Shown: positions 22,021-30,375 of the stretch, piece after piece
Layout of the letters: each line of letters begins with the position of its first letter
How positions within the stretch are numbered: the stretch's first letter is position 1
IMG/VR virus record: IMGVR_UViG_3300049927_000087
Span: 1-40,204 of that record
From: a virus
DNA length: 40,204 nucleotides
Direction: 5' to 3' (one strand)
The notes under the pieces: generated by a model
Told to the model about the DNA's origin: nothing
What the model saw: only the letters and a program-made list of their open reading frames with translations
The model's database searches: none
Position numbers and translations under genes: made by a program

Positions 22021-23244
22021 GTGGCGAATCAAATCCTCACTCCGGTCATGATAACGAACGAAGCCGTTATCGTGCTGGAGAATCAATGCAACGGCGTGCG
22101 CTTTTTCGACTCGTCCTACAGCGATCAATTCGCAAAAGACGGCGCGAAAATCGGCGCAGTGCTGAACATTCGCAAGCCCGCTCGGTACAAGGGGCGGCAG
22201 GGCGCGACGCTTCAAGTCGAGGATCAAACCGAGACGATGGTCCCGCTCGTGCTGACGACGCAATTCGGCGTCGACGTGCAGTTTACGTCGCAAGACCTGA
22301 CGCTATCGTTGCAGGACTTTTCGAAGCGTGTGCTCATGCCGCAAATGGCAGTGATCCGAAATCGTGTTGACTTCGATTGCTGCCTGCAAGCGCAGAACAC
22401 GCCGAATCAGGTTGGCACGCCGGGCACTCCGCCGGCAACGCTGGCCGTGCTATTGGCCGTGAAGCAAAAGTTGCTCGAAATGGGCGCGCCCGACGACGGT
22501 CAGTTGTATCAACTGCTCGGCCCGGCGGCGAACACGTCGCTGGTCGGTGGTCTGTCGACGCTGTTCAACGCGCAAGCCAGGATATCTGAGCAGTACGAGG
22601 ACGGCGTAATCGCGAATGCGGCGGGGCTGAACATCGCCCTGGACCAAAACACGATGACGCAAGTTGTCGGACCGCTCGGCGGCTCGCCTGTTATCAACGG
22701 CGCGGGGCAAGGGCAGGCGACGGGTTGGGCGTATTCGCAAAATCTGCTCGTCAACGGCTGGACCGCAGCGGCAGCGGCGCGACTGAATGCCGGCGATATC
22801 TTCACCATCGTCGGCGTGTTTGCAGTCAACCCGCAGAATCGCCAAAGCACTGGCTCGCTGCAACAGTTTGTCGTGCAAGCGAACGTGTCGAGCGATGCAA
22901 CCGGCGCAAGCGTTATTCCGATCGTTCCCGCTATCATCTTCGGCGGTCAATTCCAGAACGTGACGAACTCGCCAACGTCGGGCAATGCAATCACTGTTGC
23001 CGGTGCAGCGAATGCGAATCTGCCGCAAAATCTGGCGTTCCACAAGTCGGCGTTCACGATCGCGTTTGCCGATCTGATTCTGCCGAAGGGTGTCGATATG
23101 GCAGAGCGCAAGGTGTACAAGAAAGTCAGCTTGCGAATCGTGCGTGCATTCGATATCAACAACGACCGATTCCCATCGCGGACCGACGTGCTCTATGGCA
23201 TCAAGGCGGTCTACCCCGAGCTGGCTGTTCGACTCACGAACTGA
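22021..23244 (+). CDS. Major capsid protein, P22 coat-like, 407 aa (GTG start)
   Basis: MANQILTPVMITNEAVIVLENQ, shown in part, and CNGVRFFDSSYSDQFAKDGA, IGAVLNIRKPARYKG and TTQFGVDVQFTSQDLTLSLQ match the P22 gp5 coat family. The C-terminal TDVLYGIKAVYPELAVRL closes the HK97-like fold. Length 407 against 430 in P22. GTG at 22021 follows AAGGAAAAAAGGC at good spacing. P22 coat mutants depend on GroEL/GroES for folding, which is relevant to the co-chaperonins encoded just downstream. Confidence 0.92.
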   Translation: MANQILTPVMITNEAVIVLENQCNGVRFFDSSYSDQFAKDGAKIGAVLNIRKPARYKGRQGATLQVEDQTETMVPLVLTTQFGVDVQFTSQDLTLSLQDFSKRVLMPQMAVIRNRVDFDCCLQAQNTPNQVGTPGTPPATLAVLLAVKQKLLEMGAPDDGQLYQLLGPAANTSLVGGLSTLFNAQARISEQYEDGVIANAAGLNIALDQNTMTQVVGPLGGSPVINGAGQGQATGWAYSQNLLVNGWTAAAAARLNAGDIFTIVGVFAVNPQNRQSTGSLQQFVVQANVSSDATGASVIPIVPAIIFGGQFQNVTNSPTSGNAITVAGAANANLPQNLAFHKSAFTIAFADLILPKGVDMAERKVYKKVSLRIVRAFDINNDRFPSRTDVLYGIKAVYPELAVRLTN

Positions 23245-23267
23245 TCGGGTTTGCTGTTCATGGTTTG

Positions 23268-23294
23268 ACCCGGGGAGCGATCCCCGGGTTTTTT
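23268..23294 (+). terminator. Strong intrinsic terminator after the coat gene
   Basis: ACCCGGGG (23268-23275) and CCCCGGGT (23282-23289) form an 8-bp GC-rich stem with a 6-base loop, followed by TTTTTC. It would lower expression of the neck and co-chaperonin genes relative to coat, a common arrangement downstream of capsid genes. Confidence 0.85.
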
Positions 23295-23306
23295 CGGAGC
23301 TAAAAA

Positions 23307-23774
23307 GTGGGACTCGAAAAACTTTCGAAAATGTCGGACGAGGATTACAAGCGTCTGACGCCGCAAGACTTGCTCATGTACAACCGCGAGCTGCCGGAAA
23401 TGGATTACAGTCGGCAGTACGCTCACATTCCATACCCGAAAGCGAAGTATCAGCTTCGCGATATGCCGGGCGGCGGCCAACGGCTCGTCTCAATCGAAGT
23501 GGCGAGCGCAGAGATCGAAGCGAAGCTCGTCGGCGATTGGCGCGACTCCCCGAGCGCATGGGGCGTCGTCACGCATCCCGAGGCTGATCCTGTCTCGCTG
23601 GAAAGCGGATTTTCGTTCGACGTGCCGCAGCCGATCGAGCCACAAGTCGCGCATACGCCGCAACCGGGCGATGCGGAGCCCGAGCCGGAGCCGGACGACA
23701 AAGCTCCGATGCGCGAGCCCGGCAACGATGACGAGGGCAGCGGTGCTACCGCTCGGCCCGCGCGTCGCCGTTAG
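23307..23774 (+). CDS. Hypothetical neck-region protein, 155 aa (GTG start)
   Basis: GTG at 23307 follows CGGAGCTAAAAA. The N-terminal 95 residues contain MSDEDYKRLTPQDLLMYNRE and YPKAKYQLRDMPGGGQRLVS; the C-terminus is a Pro/Glu/Asp-rich tail ending in RPARRR, likely disordered. The gene overlaps the single-domain GroES gene by 32 bp. Function unknown; possibly a head-completion accessory. Confidence 0.65.
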   Translation: MGLEKLSKMSDEDYKRLTPQDLLMYNRELPEMDYSRQYAHIPYPKAKYQLRDMPGGGQRLVSIEVASAEIEAKLVGDWRDSPSAWGVVTHPEADPVSLESGFSFDVPQPIEPQVAHTPQPGDAEPEPEPDDKAPMREPGNDDEGSGATARPARRR

Positions 23775-24018
23775 GCGCGGCGTCGTTGAGCGCACGCTGC
23801 CAAGTGGCATTGTTCTACCGGCACCGGACACGCGAGATTCGTTTTGCGGTGAAGTAGTCGCCGTCGGCGGTCCGCATCGCGTGCGCAACAAGCGCCTGCC
23901 GCTCGAAGTCAGAGCGGGGCAGCGCATCGTCTATTCGTCTCGCGTCGACACTTACCAAGTCGGCGACGATGACGTTGATATCGTCGACGAAAATTCCATC
24001 ATCGGGGTGCTCGAATGA
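23743..24018 (+). CDS. GroES-like co-chaperonin, single domain, 91 aa
   Basis: The Cpn10 fold is clear: an N-terminal strand LGPRVAVRRGVV, a mobile-loop segment TLPSGIVLPAPD carrying the GIVL hydrophobic tripeptide that binds GroEL, GEVVAVGG (36-43), AGQRIVY (58-64) and a C-terminal SIIGVLE. Host GroES has the same strand order and length (97). The GTG at 23743 follows GAGGG and gives the usual Cpn10 length; ATG at 23728 is an alternative. T4 gp31 is the known precedent of a phage co-chaperonin that helps capsid folding. Confidence 0.85.
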   Translation: MLPLGPRVAVRRGVVERTLPSGIVLPAPDTRDSFCGEVVAVGGPHRVRNKRLPLEVRAGQRIVYSSRVDTYQVGDDDVDIVDENSIIGVLE

Positions 24019-24728
24019 CGACAGCGACGACAACCGCCAGCGAAATAATAACCGACGCGTTCGGTTTTGCCGGCATCGGCGATCAGTACAACCCCCTAGA
24101 TGGCACGACGATCGCAGGCGCATTGCGCTCGCTGAACGATCTGATCGATAGCATGTCGACGGAGGAAATGACAATTTTCGGCTACACCGAAGGAACTATT
24201 GCTTTGACCGTCGGCGTGTCGCCGATCCTCGTCGGCCCGGGGCAAGGGCTCGGCTTGCGTCCGTCGTCGGTGCAGTCCGTAGCGATTGTCGACTCGGGCA
24301 ATGTCACGCATCCGGTCGCGATCATCGGCACGCAGCAATACGCCGATATCACCTATAAGCCGGCGCCGGGGCGGCCGGAAATGCTCTACAACGACGGCAA
24401 CGCGCCTGTCGCGAATTGGTATTTGTGGCCGCTGCCGGCGATGGTCGGCGATGTGTTGCACGCGTGGTATTGGGCGCAGATACCGCAGTTTAACGCTGTC
24501 AACAATCTGCTCGTCTCGCCGCCTGGATACTCGCTGTTCCTGAAAACAGCGCTCGGCGCTCTGCTCGCGGCGATGAACGGGCGCGAGCTGACGCCGGCCA
24601 ACGCGAGGATAGCGCGCAACGCCCGCAACAATGCGCGGCGCCTATCTAATCAGCCAAAGGTGCTTTCGCTTGACGTGCCGATGCCAAGCGCGCCTTGGTT
24701 CAACATATACACCGGAGGGCCGTTGTGA
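24015..24728 (+). CDS. Head-tail connector, P22 gp4-like, 237 aa
   Basis: Begins TASEIITDAFGFAGIGDQYN, followed by an all-helical core (SLNDLIDSMSTEEMTIFGYT) and WYLWPLPAMVGDVLHAWYWA, the layout of P22 gp4-type tail-accessory proteins (166 aa in P22, longer in relatives). It should bind the portal ring and the gp10-like hub to close the filled head. ATGA and GTGA overlaps tie it to both flanking GroES-like genes. Confidence 0.75.
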   Translation: MTTATTTASEIITDAFGFAGIGDQYNPLDGTTIAGALRSLNDLIDSMSTEEMTIFGYTEGTIALTVGVSPILVGPGQGLGLRPSSVQSVAIVDSGNVTHPVAIIGTQQYADITYKPAPGRPEMLYNDGNAPVANWYLWPLPAMVGDVLHAWYWAQIPQFNAVNNLLVSPPGYSLFLKTALGALLAAMNGRELTPANARIARNARNNARRLSNQPKVLSLDVPMPSAPWFNIYTGGPL

Positions 24729-25336
24729 GTCTGCCATTTCGTCCGATTCAAGACATTATCGTTTGCCGCAAGGATCATACGGAGCGATTGAGCGCCGCCG
24801 GCTTGCTCATTCCGCACGTCAACGATCCGGAGCGCGAGGAGTCAGACGAGCGCGATGTTGCCGAAGTGCTCGGCGTTGGCGACGGCCGCTTGCTCGCGAG
24901 CGGAATGCGGCGGCCCATGAGTGTTCGCGTCGGCGATCGCATCATCTTCGGACGCAACAAGGGGCAGTCGATCCGGCTCGATGCGCTCGACTATTGCGTG
25001 CTGCGCGAGGAGCACGTCATAGGCCGGATCAACGGGCACGGCTTCGAACCGCTGAACGGCGTGATCGCGGCCGAGCCGATCCACGAGGAGCGCACGTTAG
25101 ACTCAGGCGTGATCGTGCCGGAGTCGGCCGACGAGCGTGACGAAGCAATCGTCGTCGCGGTCGGGCCGGGCGATATCGGCGATGACGGCGAGCTTGAGCC
25201 GACAAGCATTCGCGTCGGCGATCGCATCCTGTACAACGTGCGCATGGGCGAGCCGTTCCGCCACGGCGAGCGCGAGCTTGTCGCGCTGCGCGAAAAGCAC
25301 GTCGTATGTATCGTTGAGCGAGCCGACGATGCCTAG
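24725..25336 (+). CDS. Tandem GroES-domain co-chaperonin, 203 aa
   Basis: Two complete Cpn10 domains in one chain. Domain 1 (about 5-102): FRPIQDIIVCRKD, mobile-loop AGLLIP (25-30), AEVLGVGDGRLLASG, VGDRIIFGR, YCVLREEHVIGRI. Domain 2 (about 108-198): FEPLNGVIAAEP, mobile-loop SGVIVP (127-132), AIVVAVGPGDIGDDG, VGDRILYN, LVALREKHVVCIVE. Both mobile loops keep a hydrophobic tripeptide. Its fusion resembles plastid Cpn20 but should be independent. GTG start with GGAGGG six bases upstream, overlapping the connector stop. Confidence 0.88.
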   Translation: MSLPFRPIQDIIVCRKDHTERLSAAGLLIPHVNDPEREESDERDVAEVLGVGDGRLLASGMRRPMSVRVGDRIIFGRNKGQSIRLDALDYCVLREEHVIGRINGHGFEPLNGVIAAEPIHEERTLDSGVIVPESADERDEAIVVAVGPGDIGDDGELEPTSIRVGDRILYNVRMGEPFRHGERELVALREKHVVCIVERADDA

Positions 25337-26768
25337 CGGCGGCTCAATCGTTCCGCTGTTCGGCACCGGATTTTTCCGCAAGTCGGCGAACGTCGTCGCG
25401 CAGACGCTTATCAATATGTATCGCGAACCGCAACCGCCGACGCCGGACGGTACGCCGATGGCGTTCTACAGCACCGTTGGCAAGACGCTATTCTCGGCGA
25501 TCGGAATTCTCCCATCGCGCGGCGCGCGGCAAGTCGGTTCGTTCTTTTTCTATACCGTCCACGGCAACACGCTTTATTCAGTCAATGCCGTGGGCACGTA
25601 CACCGCGATCGGAACGCTGTTGTCGTCGAACGGCCGCGTCGACATGACGGATAACGGCCGGCAATTGCTGATTGTCGACGGGCTCGCGGGCTACGTGCTC
25701 ACGCTGGCGACGAACATTCTCGCGCAGATAATCGACCCGGATTTTCCGGCCAATCCAACGACGTGCACGACGCTCGGCGGCTATGGCATCGTCGACAACA
25801 ATGCCGCGCGCATCGGTCAATTCAACTGGAGTGCGCAGTACGACTATACCGCATGGGACGGTCTGGACTTTGCCAACGCCGAAGGCAATCCCGATCCGCT
25901 CGTGCGTGTCTTCGCCAACGCTGGCGACCTTTATCTATTCGGAACGGTGTCGACGGAAGTGTGGGCGCTGTCGGGCGATACAGCGATATTCCGGCGCGTC
26001 GGCGGCGCCGCGATGGAGTGGGGGCTTGCCGCGGTCTGGTCGCTCGACAAATTCTCCGATACGTCGCTCGCCTTTCTCGGAAAAAACAAGCTTGGGCAAG
26101 TGCAGCCCATTCAGATCGTCGGGTACACGACGAAGATTCTCGTCGACCTTTCCGTGCCGAGCGGACCCGACGTTGCGAATGACATAAACAGTCGCGTTCC
26201 AGCGAGCGCGACGGGGTATGCATTTGTCCGCGACGCGCACACGTTCTATCAACTCAATTATCCCGATCGATCGTATCTGTACGATGCGCTCTCGAATTCA
26301 TGGTCGCTCGTCATGACAGGCGTCGTCGCTCCGGCGCGCGACAGCGGAGAGATTCGCGTCGAAATGTTCGGCGTGCCTTACGTCAGCGATTACGCAACCG
26401 GGAATTGGTACGCGCAATCGGACGGCGTGTTCACCGACAACGGCAATCCGATCCTACGCGAAATCACGACGCGACATTCGATCGCGAATATGGATCGGTT
26501 TGCGGTCAATGAGCTGTTTATCGAAGTCGAGCCCGGCGTCGGTCTGGCGACCGGGCAGGGCAGCGATCCACAGGCGATGCTGTCGTGGTCGAAGGACGGC
26601 GGCCAGACATTCGGCGTCGAAGTGTGGCAACCGATCGGCAAGATGGGGCAGTATCAGAATCGCGCCGTGTGGCGCAATCTCGGCATCGCTCGCGATTGGG
26701 TTTTTCGGCTACGATTTACTGATCCATGTACTTTCGTGCTCATCAATGCGGCAATGAGGGTTTCGTGA
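25329..26768 (+). CDS. Packaged DNA stabilisation / tail hub protein, P22 gp10-like, 479 aa
   Basis: Begins MPSGGSIVPLFGTGFFRK, then LINMYREPQPPTPDGTPMAF and a beta-propeller-like body with FNWSAQYDYTAWDGLDFANA, GDLYLFGTVSTEVWALSG, and DKFSDTSLAFLGKNKLGQVQ. This is the P22 gp10 family (472 aa) that binds gp4 and forms the tail hub. ATG at 25329 sits inside the end of the tandem GroES gene (8-bp overlap). Confidence 0.85.
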   Translation: MPSGGSIVPLFGTGFFRKSANVVAQTLINMYREPQPPTPDGTPMAFYSTVGKTLFSAIGILPSRGARQVGSFFFYTVHGNTLYSVNAVGTYTAIGTLLSSNGRVDMTDNGRQLLIVDGLAGYVLTLATNILAQIIDPDFPANPTTCTTLGGYGIVDNNAARIGQFNWSAQYDYTAWDGLDFANAEGNPDPLVRVFANAGDLYLFGTVSTEVWALSGDTAIFRRVGGAAMEWGLAAVWSLDKFSDTSLAFLGKNKLGQVQPIQIVGYTTKILVDLSVPSGPDVANDINSRVPASATGYAFVRDAHTFYQLNYPDRSYLYDALSNSWSLVMTGVVAPARDSGEIRVEMFGVPYVSDYATGNWYAQSDGVFTDNGNPILREITTRHSIANMDRFAVNELFIEVEPGVGLATGQGSDPQAMLSWSKDGGQTFGVEVWQPIGKMGQYQNRAVWRNLGIARDWVFRLRFTDPCTFVLINAAMRVS

Positions 26769-27730
26769 ATGTCACGCCCGTCGGCCGACAGCTACAATCG
26801 CTTTTGCAGGGCGATTTTCAATCGTCGCTGCAATTGCTCGGCCAGCTCCGCGACGCGGCGCTTACGCTCTGGATGTTCGGCACGACTGCGCAACGGCCGA
26901 TCAATCCGGTACTCAGTCAGCTTTATTTCGACACGACGCTCGGCGCATTCGTGTATTGCAGCGCGGTTCGCAACGGCGCGATCGCGGCCGTATGGTCGAC
27001 CATCGGCATGACGACGCCGATCGCCGGCACGACGTTTGCCGCTGTCACGGCTGCCGGTGCATTTGCATTGCCGGCATCGCCAGCCTGGGCGAACGCGATC
27101 GAATTCGTCATGCAGGCGGCCGGCGGCAGTACCGTTGCGAGCAACGCTACCGGGGCAGTCGGCGGCGCAGGATCGGGCGAGTACATGCACCGCATAATCC
27201 CTATCACGCCGAGCACGGTCTACAGCGGCGTGGTGGGTGCAGCAGTCGCCAACTCCAACGGAGGAAATACAACTTTTACCGGCGACGGTGGCATCGTTTT
27301 TACCGCGCTCGGTGGCGGAGCCGGCGGGCTCTCTGCCGGCGGTACTGGTGGCGGTCGCCTCGGCGGTGCCGGCGGCGTGCGCGCAACTCCTGGCGGCGTT
27401 GGCGGCCCCGCAGCGTTGGAGGGCATCGACGCAATCAGTGGCGCTGGCGGCGGCGGCCCGGGATCGATCAGTGTAGCCACGCCGGGCGGTGCTGCCGGTC
27501 CGTGCGAGGAGCGTGCTGGTTCGGCCGGCGGTAATGGTGCTGGCGGGCTACCCGGCGGCGGCGCCGGGGCGCCGTCGCGCTTCGGGGCTGGTCCGGCTGG
27601 AGGTAACGTCAATGCGCCGGGCGTTTCACCCGCCGCCGACGCATGGGGCGCTGGCGCGAGCGGCCCGGGAGCAGGAACGCAAGCCGGCGCGCTCGGAATT
27701 CTAGGCGTCTTTTTCTACAGGTTCGTCTGA
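26765..27730 (+). CDS. Glycine-rich tail tip / adhesin-like protein, 321 aa
   Basis: The first 100 residues contain LQSLLQGDFQSSLQLLGQLR and LSQLYFDTTLGAFVYCSA, a fibre N-domain. From about residue 120 on it is dominated by Gly-rich runs (GGGAGGLSAGGTGGGRLGG, AGGGGPGSIS, AGGNGAGGLPGGGAG) like the polyglycine-II sandwich of phage adhesins (S16 gp38). It ends in GILGVFFYRFV. It takes the place of the tail needle gp26 in the P22 order. GTG start overlaps the previous stop. Confidence 0.7.
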   Translation: MNVTPVGRQLQSLLQGDFQSSLQLLGQLRDAALTLWMFGTTAQRPINPVLSQLYFDTTLGAFVYCSAVRNGAIAAVWSTIGMTTPIAGTTFAAVTAAGAFALPASPAWANAIEFVMQAAGGSTVASNATGAVGGAGSGEYMHRIIPITPSTVYSGVVGAAVANSNGGNTTFTGDGGIVFTALGGGAGGLSAGGTGGGRLGGAGGVRATPGGVGGPAALEGIDAISGAGGGGPGSISVATPGGAAGPCEERAGSAGGNGAGGLPGGGAGAPSRFGAGPAGGNVNAPGVSPAADAWGAGASGPGAGTQAGALGILGVFFYRFV

Positions 27731-28662
27731 TGACGACGCTTGCTGACTTGCTCAAACCGCAGAACGTGTCGAGCTACTACGATACGAGGCTCGGCTTGAC
27801 CGATCCGAGCAACACGTCTCAGCTCGACGCGCTCAATGCCGCGAAAACTTCCGCGGCGTCGCCGCTCGATCCGGCAATGGTCAATCAAATTTGGTCCGTG
27901 CTCGCCGCCGGCCCAGTTGGAACCGGCGCCGATCCGCAATTAGCGGCGGCGCGCGACTACCTGATGCAGAATGGTCTGTTGCAGGATGTGCCCGCGAATA
28001 CCGGCGACGCCAACACGGCGGAGCGCTATCAGCTCGGGATCAACGCCCCGCACAATTTTTCCGGCTACGCTTTGACTGGCGACACGCCCGACGAAGGGCT
28101 GCGTCTATCGAGCGTGCAGCAAATGACCGGCAACGGGCAGACGCTTGTCAATCCCGACATGCACGCGGTCGACCCGCTCTACGGCGACTTGACCTTGCAG
28201 GCCAACGTCAAACAACCAAAATCGGCGATGGATACGTTTTGGAAAATCGCTCCGATGCTGCCGGGCCTATTCGCGTTCGGTCTGCCATCGTTGCTCGGCG
28301 AGGGATTGTCGGCGGCCGGCGGCGCGACGGCCGGTGCGCTCGCTGGCGATCAGACGCTATCCGATATTGGCGGCGGCGCGCTCAGTGGTACGGCGAGCGC
28401 GAGCGATGCGTTGTCGTCGCTGCCGTCGTGGATTCAAAGCCAAGTGCCGAACGCGATCAAAGGCGGTATCGGATCGCTCAACAGCAACGACGGAAAATTT
28501 AACCCGCTCGGCACGCTATCGTCATTTGCCGGAGCAGGGCTCGGGCAGCTTGGCGTTCCGTCGTGGCTCACGCCGGCACTTTCTGCCGCGATGAACGCAA
28601 ACAAATCACCGATCGGCGCGGCTACTTCGCTCGCGTCGATTTTCGGAAGGGCGGGCCAATGA
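27730..28662 (+). CDS. Virion/ejection protein candidate, 310 aa (gp14-position)
   Basis: Mostly helical Ala/Gly/Leu-rich with an N-terminal TLADLLKPQNVSSYYDTRLG, a Pro/Gly-rich LPGLFAFGLPSLLGEGLSAA segment of hydrophobic character, and a C-terminal SWLTPALSAAMNANKSPIGA. It lies where P22 encodes gp14. Membrane-interacting hydrophobic patches suit a channel-forming ejection protein, but this is inference. TGATG overlap at the start. Confidence 0.6.
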   Translation: MTTLADLLKPQNVSSYYDTRLGLTDPSNTSQLDALNAAKTSAASPLDPAMVNQIWSVLAAGPVGTGADPQLAAARDYLMQNGLLQDVPANTGDANTAERYQLGINAPHNFSGYALTGDTPDEGLRLSSVQQMTGNGQTLVNPDMHAVDPLYGDLTLQANVKQPKSAMDTFWKIAPMLPGLFAFGLPSLLGEGLSAAGGATAGALAGDQTLSDIGGGALSGTASASDALSSLPSWIQSQVPNAIKGGIGSLNSNDGKFNPLGTLSSFAGAGLGQLGVPSWLTPALSAAMNANKSPIGAATSLASIFGRAGQ

Positions 28663-29234
28663 GTGACGGCAGCGGCGGATTTTTCAACGGCGTCGATCTG
28701 AGCAATATGTCGGACGCCGATTGGTCGAATCTGATGGCGGGACTTAATACGCCGAATCTCGATCTGACGAGCGGCGGCACGCTTTCGCCTGATGAAACGG
28801 GCGGCGTTGGATTCAACGCGCCGGGGTTGCCCGCTGGCGGCGGCGGTCTGCCGGGCGCTGGCGGCGGCGGTATCGGCTCGATCCTGCAAGCGCTCGGACT
28901 CGGCACTGCCGGCGGCGGGATGAATTTGCCGTTACTGTTATCGATGCTCGGCGCTGGCGTCGGCGGTTTCATGAATAAGAGCGCGACGGGCACGGCGACC
29001 GATCAAGTGTTGCAGTCGATCAAGGATGCGAACACGCAAGTAACCGGCATTCTCGGGCCGGGCGGCGGCGCGCAACAATCGATACAACCGTATCTTGCCG
29101 GCGGGGCGGCGGCGATGCAGGCTGCGCCCGGAATGATTTACAAACCCGCCGGTTCGGCGTTTACTTCTCCGATCAACGCAAACGTCAATCTGCCGCCCGT
29201 GTCGCTCGCGGCGATCATGCGCAAAGGGAAATAA
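28659..29234 (+). CDS. Virion/ejection protein candidate, 191 aa
   Basis: ATGA overlap with the previous gene. Gly/Pro-rich N-terminal half (GGGGLPGAGGGGIGSIL), a hydrophobic helix NLPLLLSMLGAGVGGFM and a C-terminal domain with DQVLQSIKDANTQVTGILGP. The family is not recognised with certainty; the position and hydrophobic helix suggest an ejection-complex component. Confidence 0.6.
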   Translation: MSDGSGGFFNGVDLSNMSDADWSNLMAGLNTPNLDLTSGGTLSPDETGGVGFNAPGLPAGGGGLPGAGGGGIGSILQALGLGTAGGGMNLPLLLSMLGAGVGGFMNKSATGTATDQVLQSIKDANTQVTGILGPGGGAQQSIQPYLAGGAAAMQAAPGMIYKPAGSAFTSPINANVNLPPVSLAAIMRKGK

Positions 29235-29235
29235 C

Positions 29236-30372
29236 ATGGCGTCTCTTTCTACCATCTATCAGAACGCCGGCCCCGGCGTCGGAGCGCGCAGCGGCAACGT
29301 CGTGCAGAGCTACGTCGATCCTCGCGCCGCGGCGTTGCGCGCGAACATGCCGACCGATCCGAACCAGGCTGTCGCGTACGCCATGGCGAACCGCATCGAT
29401 CCGACGCAGCTCGGGCTCAATGCCGGCCAAATCAACTACGGCGAGCAGGGCAACATGGGCGCGGTCTGGAATCTGGCGACGGGGCAAATGGAGTCGACGA
29501 CGGGGCAACCGTACATGGCGAACGCTGGCAACGGCGGCGGTGCGTATCCCGCGGGACCAACGGCCGGCTACGATATGACGGGCGCCTCGCAACCGCAGGG
29601 CGGCGTACCCGGCTGGCAGGCGTACAACGCCGCTAATCCAGCGAGCGGCAGCACTCCGCTCGGCGCACCGGGATTCGGCACACTGCCGCCGGGCGATCCG
29701 AACGCGCCAACGGCGGGTATCCCAACTGGCGAGCAACCGAACGGGCCGGGATATAGCGGGCTAGGCGGCCCCGCGCCCGCGCCGCTCGGCGGCGGTATGG
29801 CGACGGCCGGCATGGGCCTCGGCACGCTCGATCCGAGCGGCACGAGCCTTGCGACGCCGGGCGCCGGATCGTCGAGCCCATACGATGTTGCCAATTTTCT
29901 CGATCCGTCGATGGGCTTTCAGATGGATCAGGGAATGCGCGCGCTCGGATCGAGCGCCGCCGCCGGAGGGCAGACGTTCAGCGGCAACACGCTCAAGGAT
30001 ATTCTGAATTACTCGCAAGGGCTCGCGTCGACCGACTACGGAAACGCATTCAATCGCGCGCAACAGCAACAGCAATTCGGATACGGCGTGCAAAAAGACA
30101 ATCAAACAATTCCGTTCCAACAGGAAATGCAGCTCGCCGGCCTCGGGATGCAAGGCAACGCGATCAACGCCGATCTATCGAAGTCGCTCGCTGGCTTGAT
30201 ATCCGGCAACACGATCGCTGGCGGGCAAGCGGCCGGCGCCGGTACGATCGGCGGCAACAACGCGATAACGCAAATGCTCACGAGCATTTTCGGGAACCTT
30301 CAAGGGAATAGCACGCTGCAACAAATTCTCGCGCGCGCTGGCGGCACGCCAGCCCCGGCGACGACGGCTTGA
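29236..30372 (+). CDS. DNA ejection protein, gp7-like, 378 aa
   Basis: The first 200 residues are Gly/Pro/Asn-rich. From about 225 on DPSMGFQMDQGMRALGSSAA, GGQTFSGNTLKDILNYSQGL, ASTDYGNAFNRAQQQQQFGY is the motif found at the C-terminus of podoviral ejection proteins (DPSYxFRxxxGxxAxxxxAAxxGxLxSGxxxxxxxxYxQxxAxxEYxxAFNR). These proteins leave the head with DNA and form a conduit across the envelope. ATG at 29236, one base after the preceding stop. Confidence 0.75.
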   Translation: MASLSTIYQNAGPGVGARSGNVVQSYVDPRAAALRANMPTDPNQAVAYAMANRIDPTQLGLNAGQINYGEQGNMGAVWNLATGQMESTTGQPYMANAGNGGGAYPAGPTAGYDMTGASQPQGGVPGWQAYNAANPASGSTPLGAPGFGTLPPGDPNAPTAGIPTGEQPNGPGYSGLGGPAPAPLGGGMATAGMGLGTLDPSGTSLATPGAGSSSPYDVANFLDPSMGFQMDQGMRALGSSAAAGGQTFSGNTLKDILNYSQGLASTDYGNAFNRAQQQQQFGYGVQKDNQTIPFQQEMQLAGLGMQGNAINADLSKSLAGLISGNTIAGGQAAGAGTIGGNNAITQMLTSIFGNLQGNSTLQQILARAGGTPAPATTA

Positions 30373-30375
30373 CCT

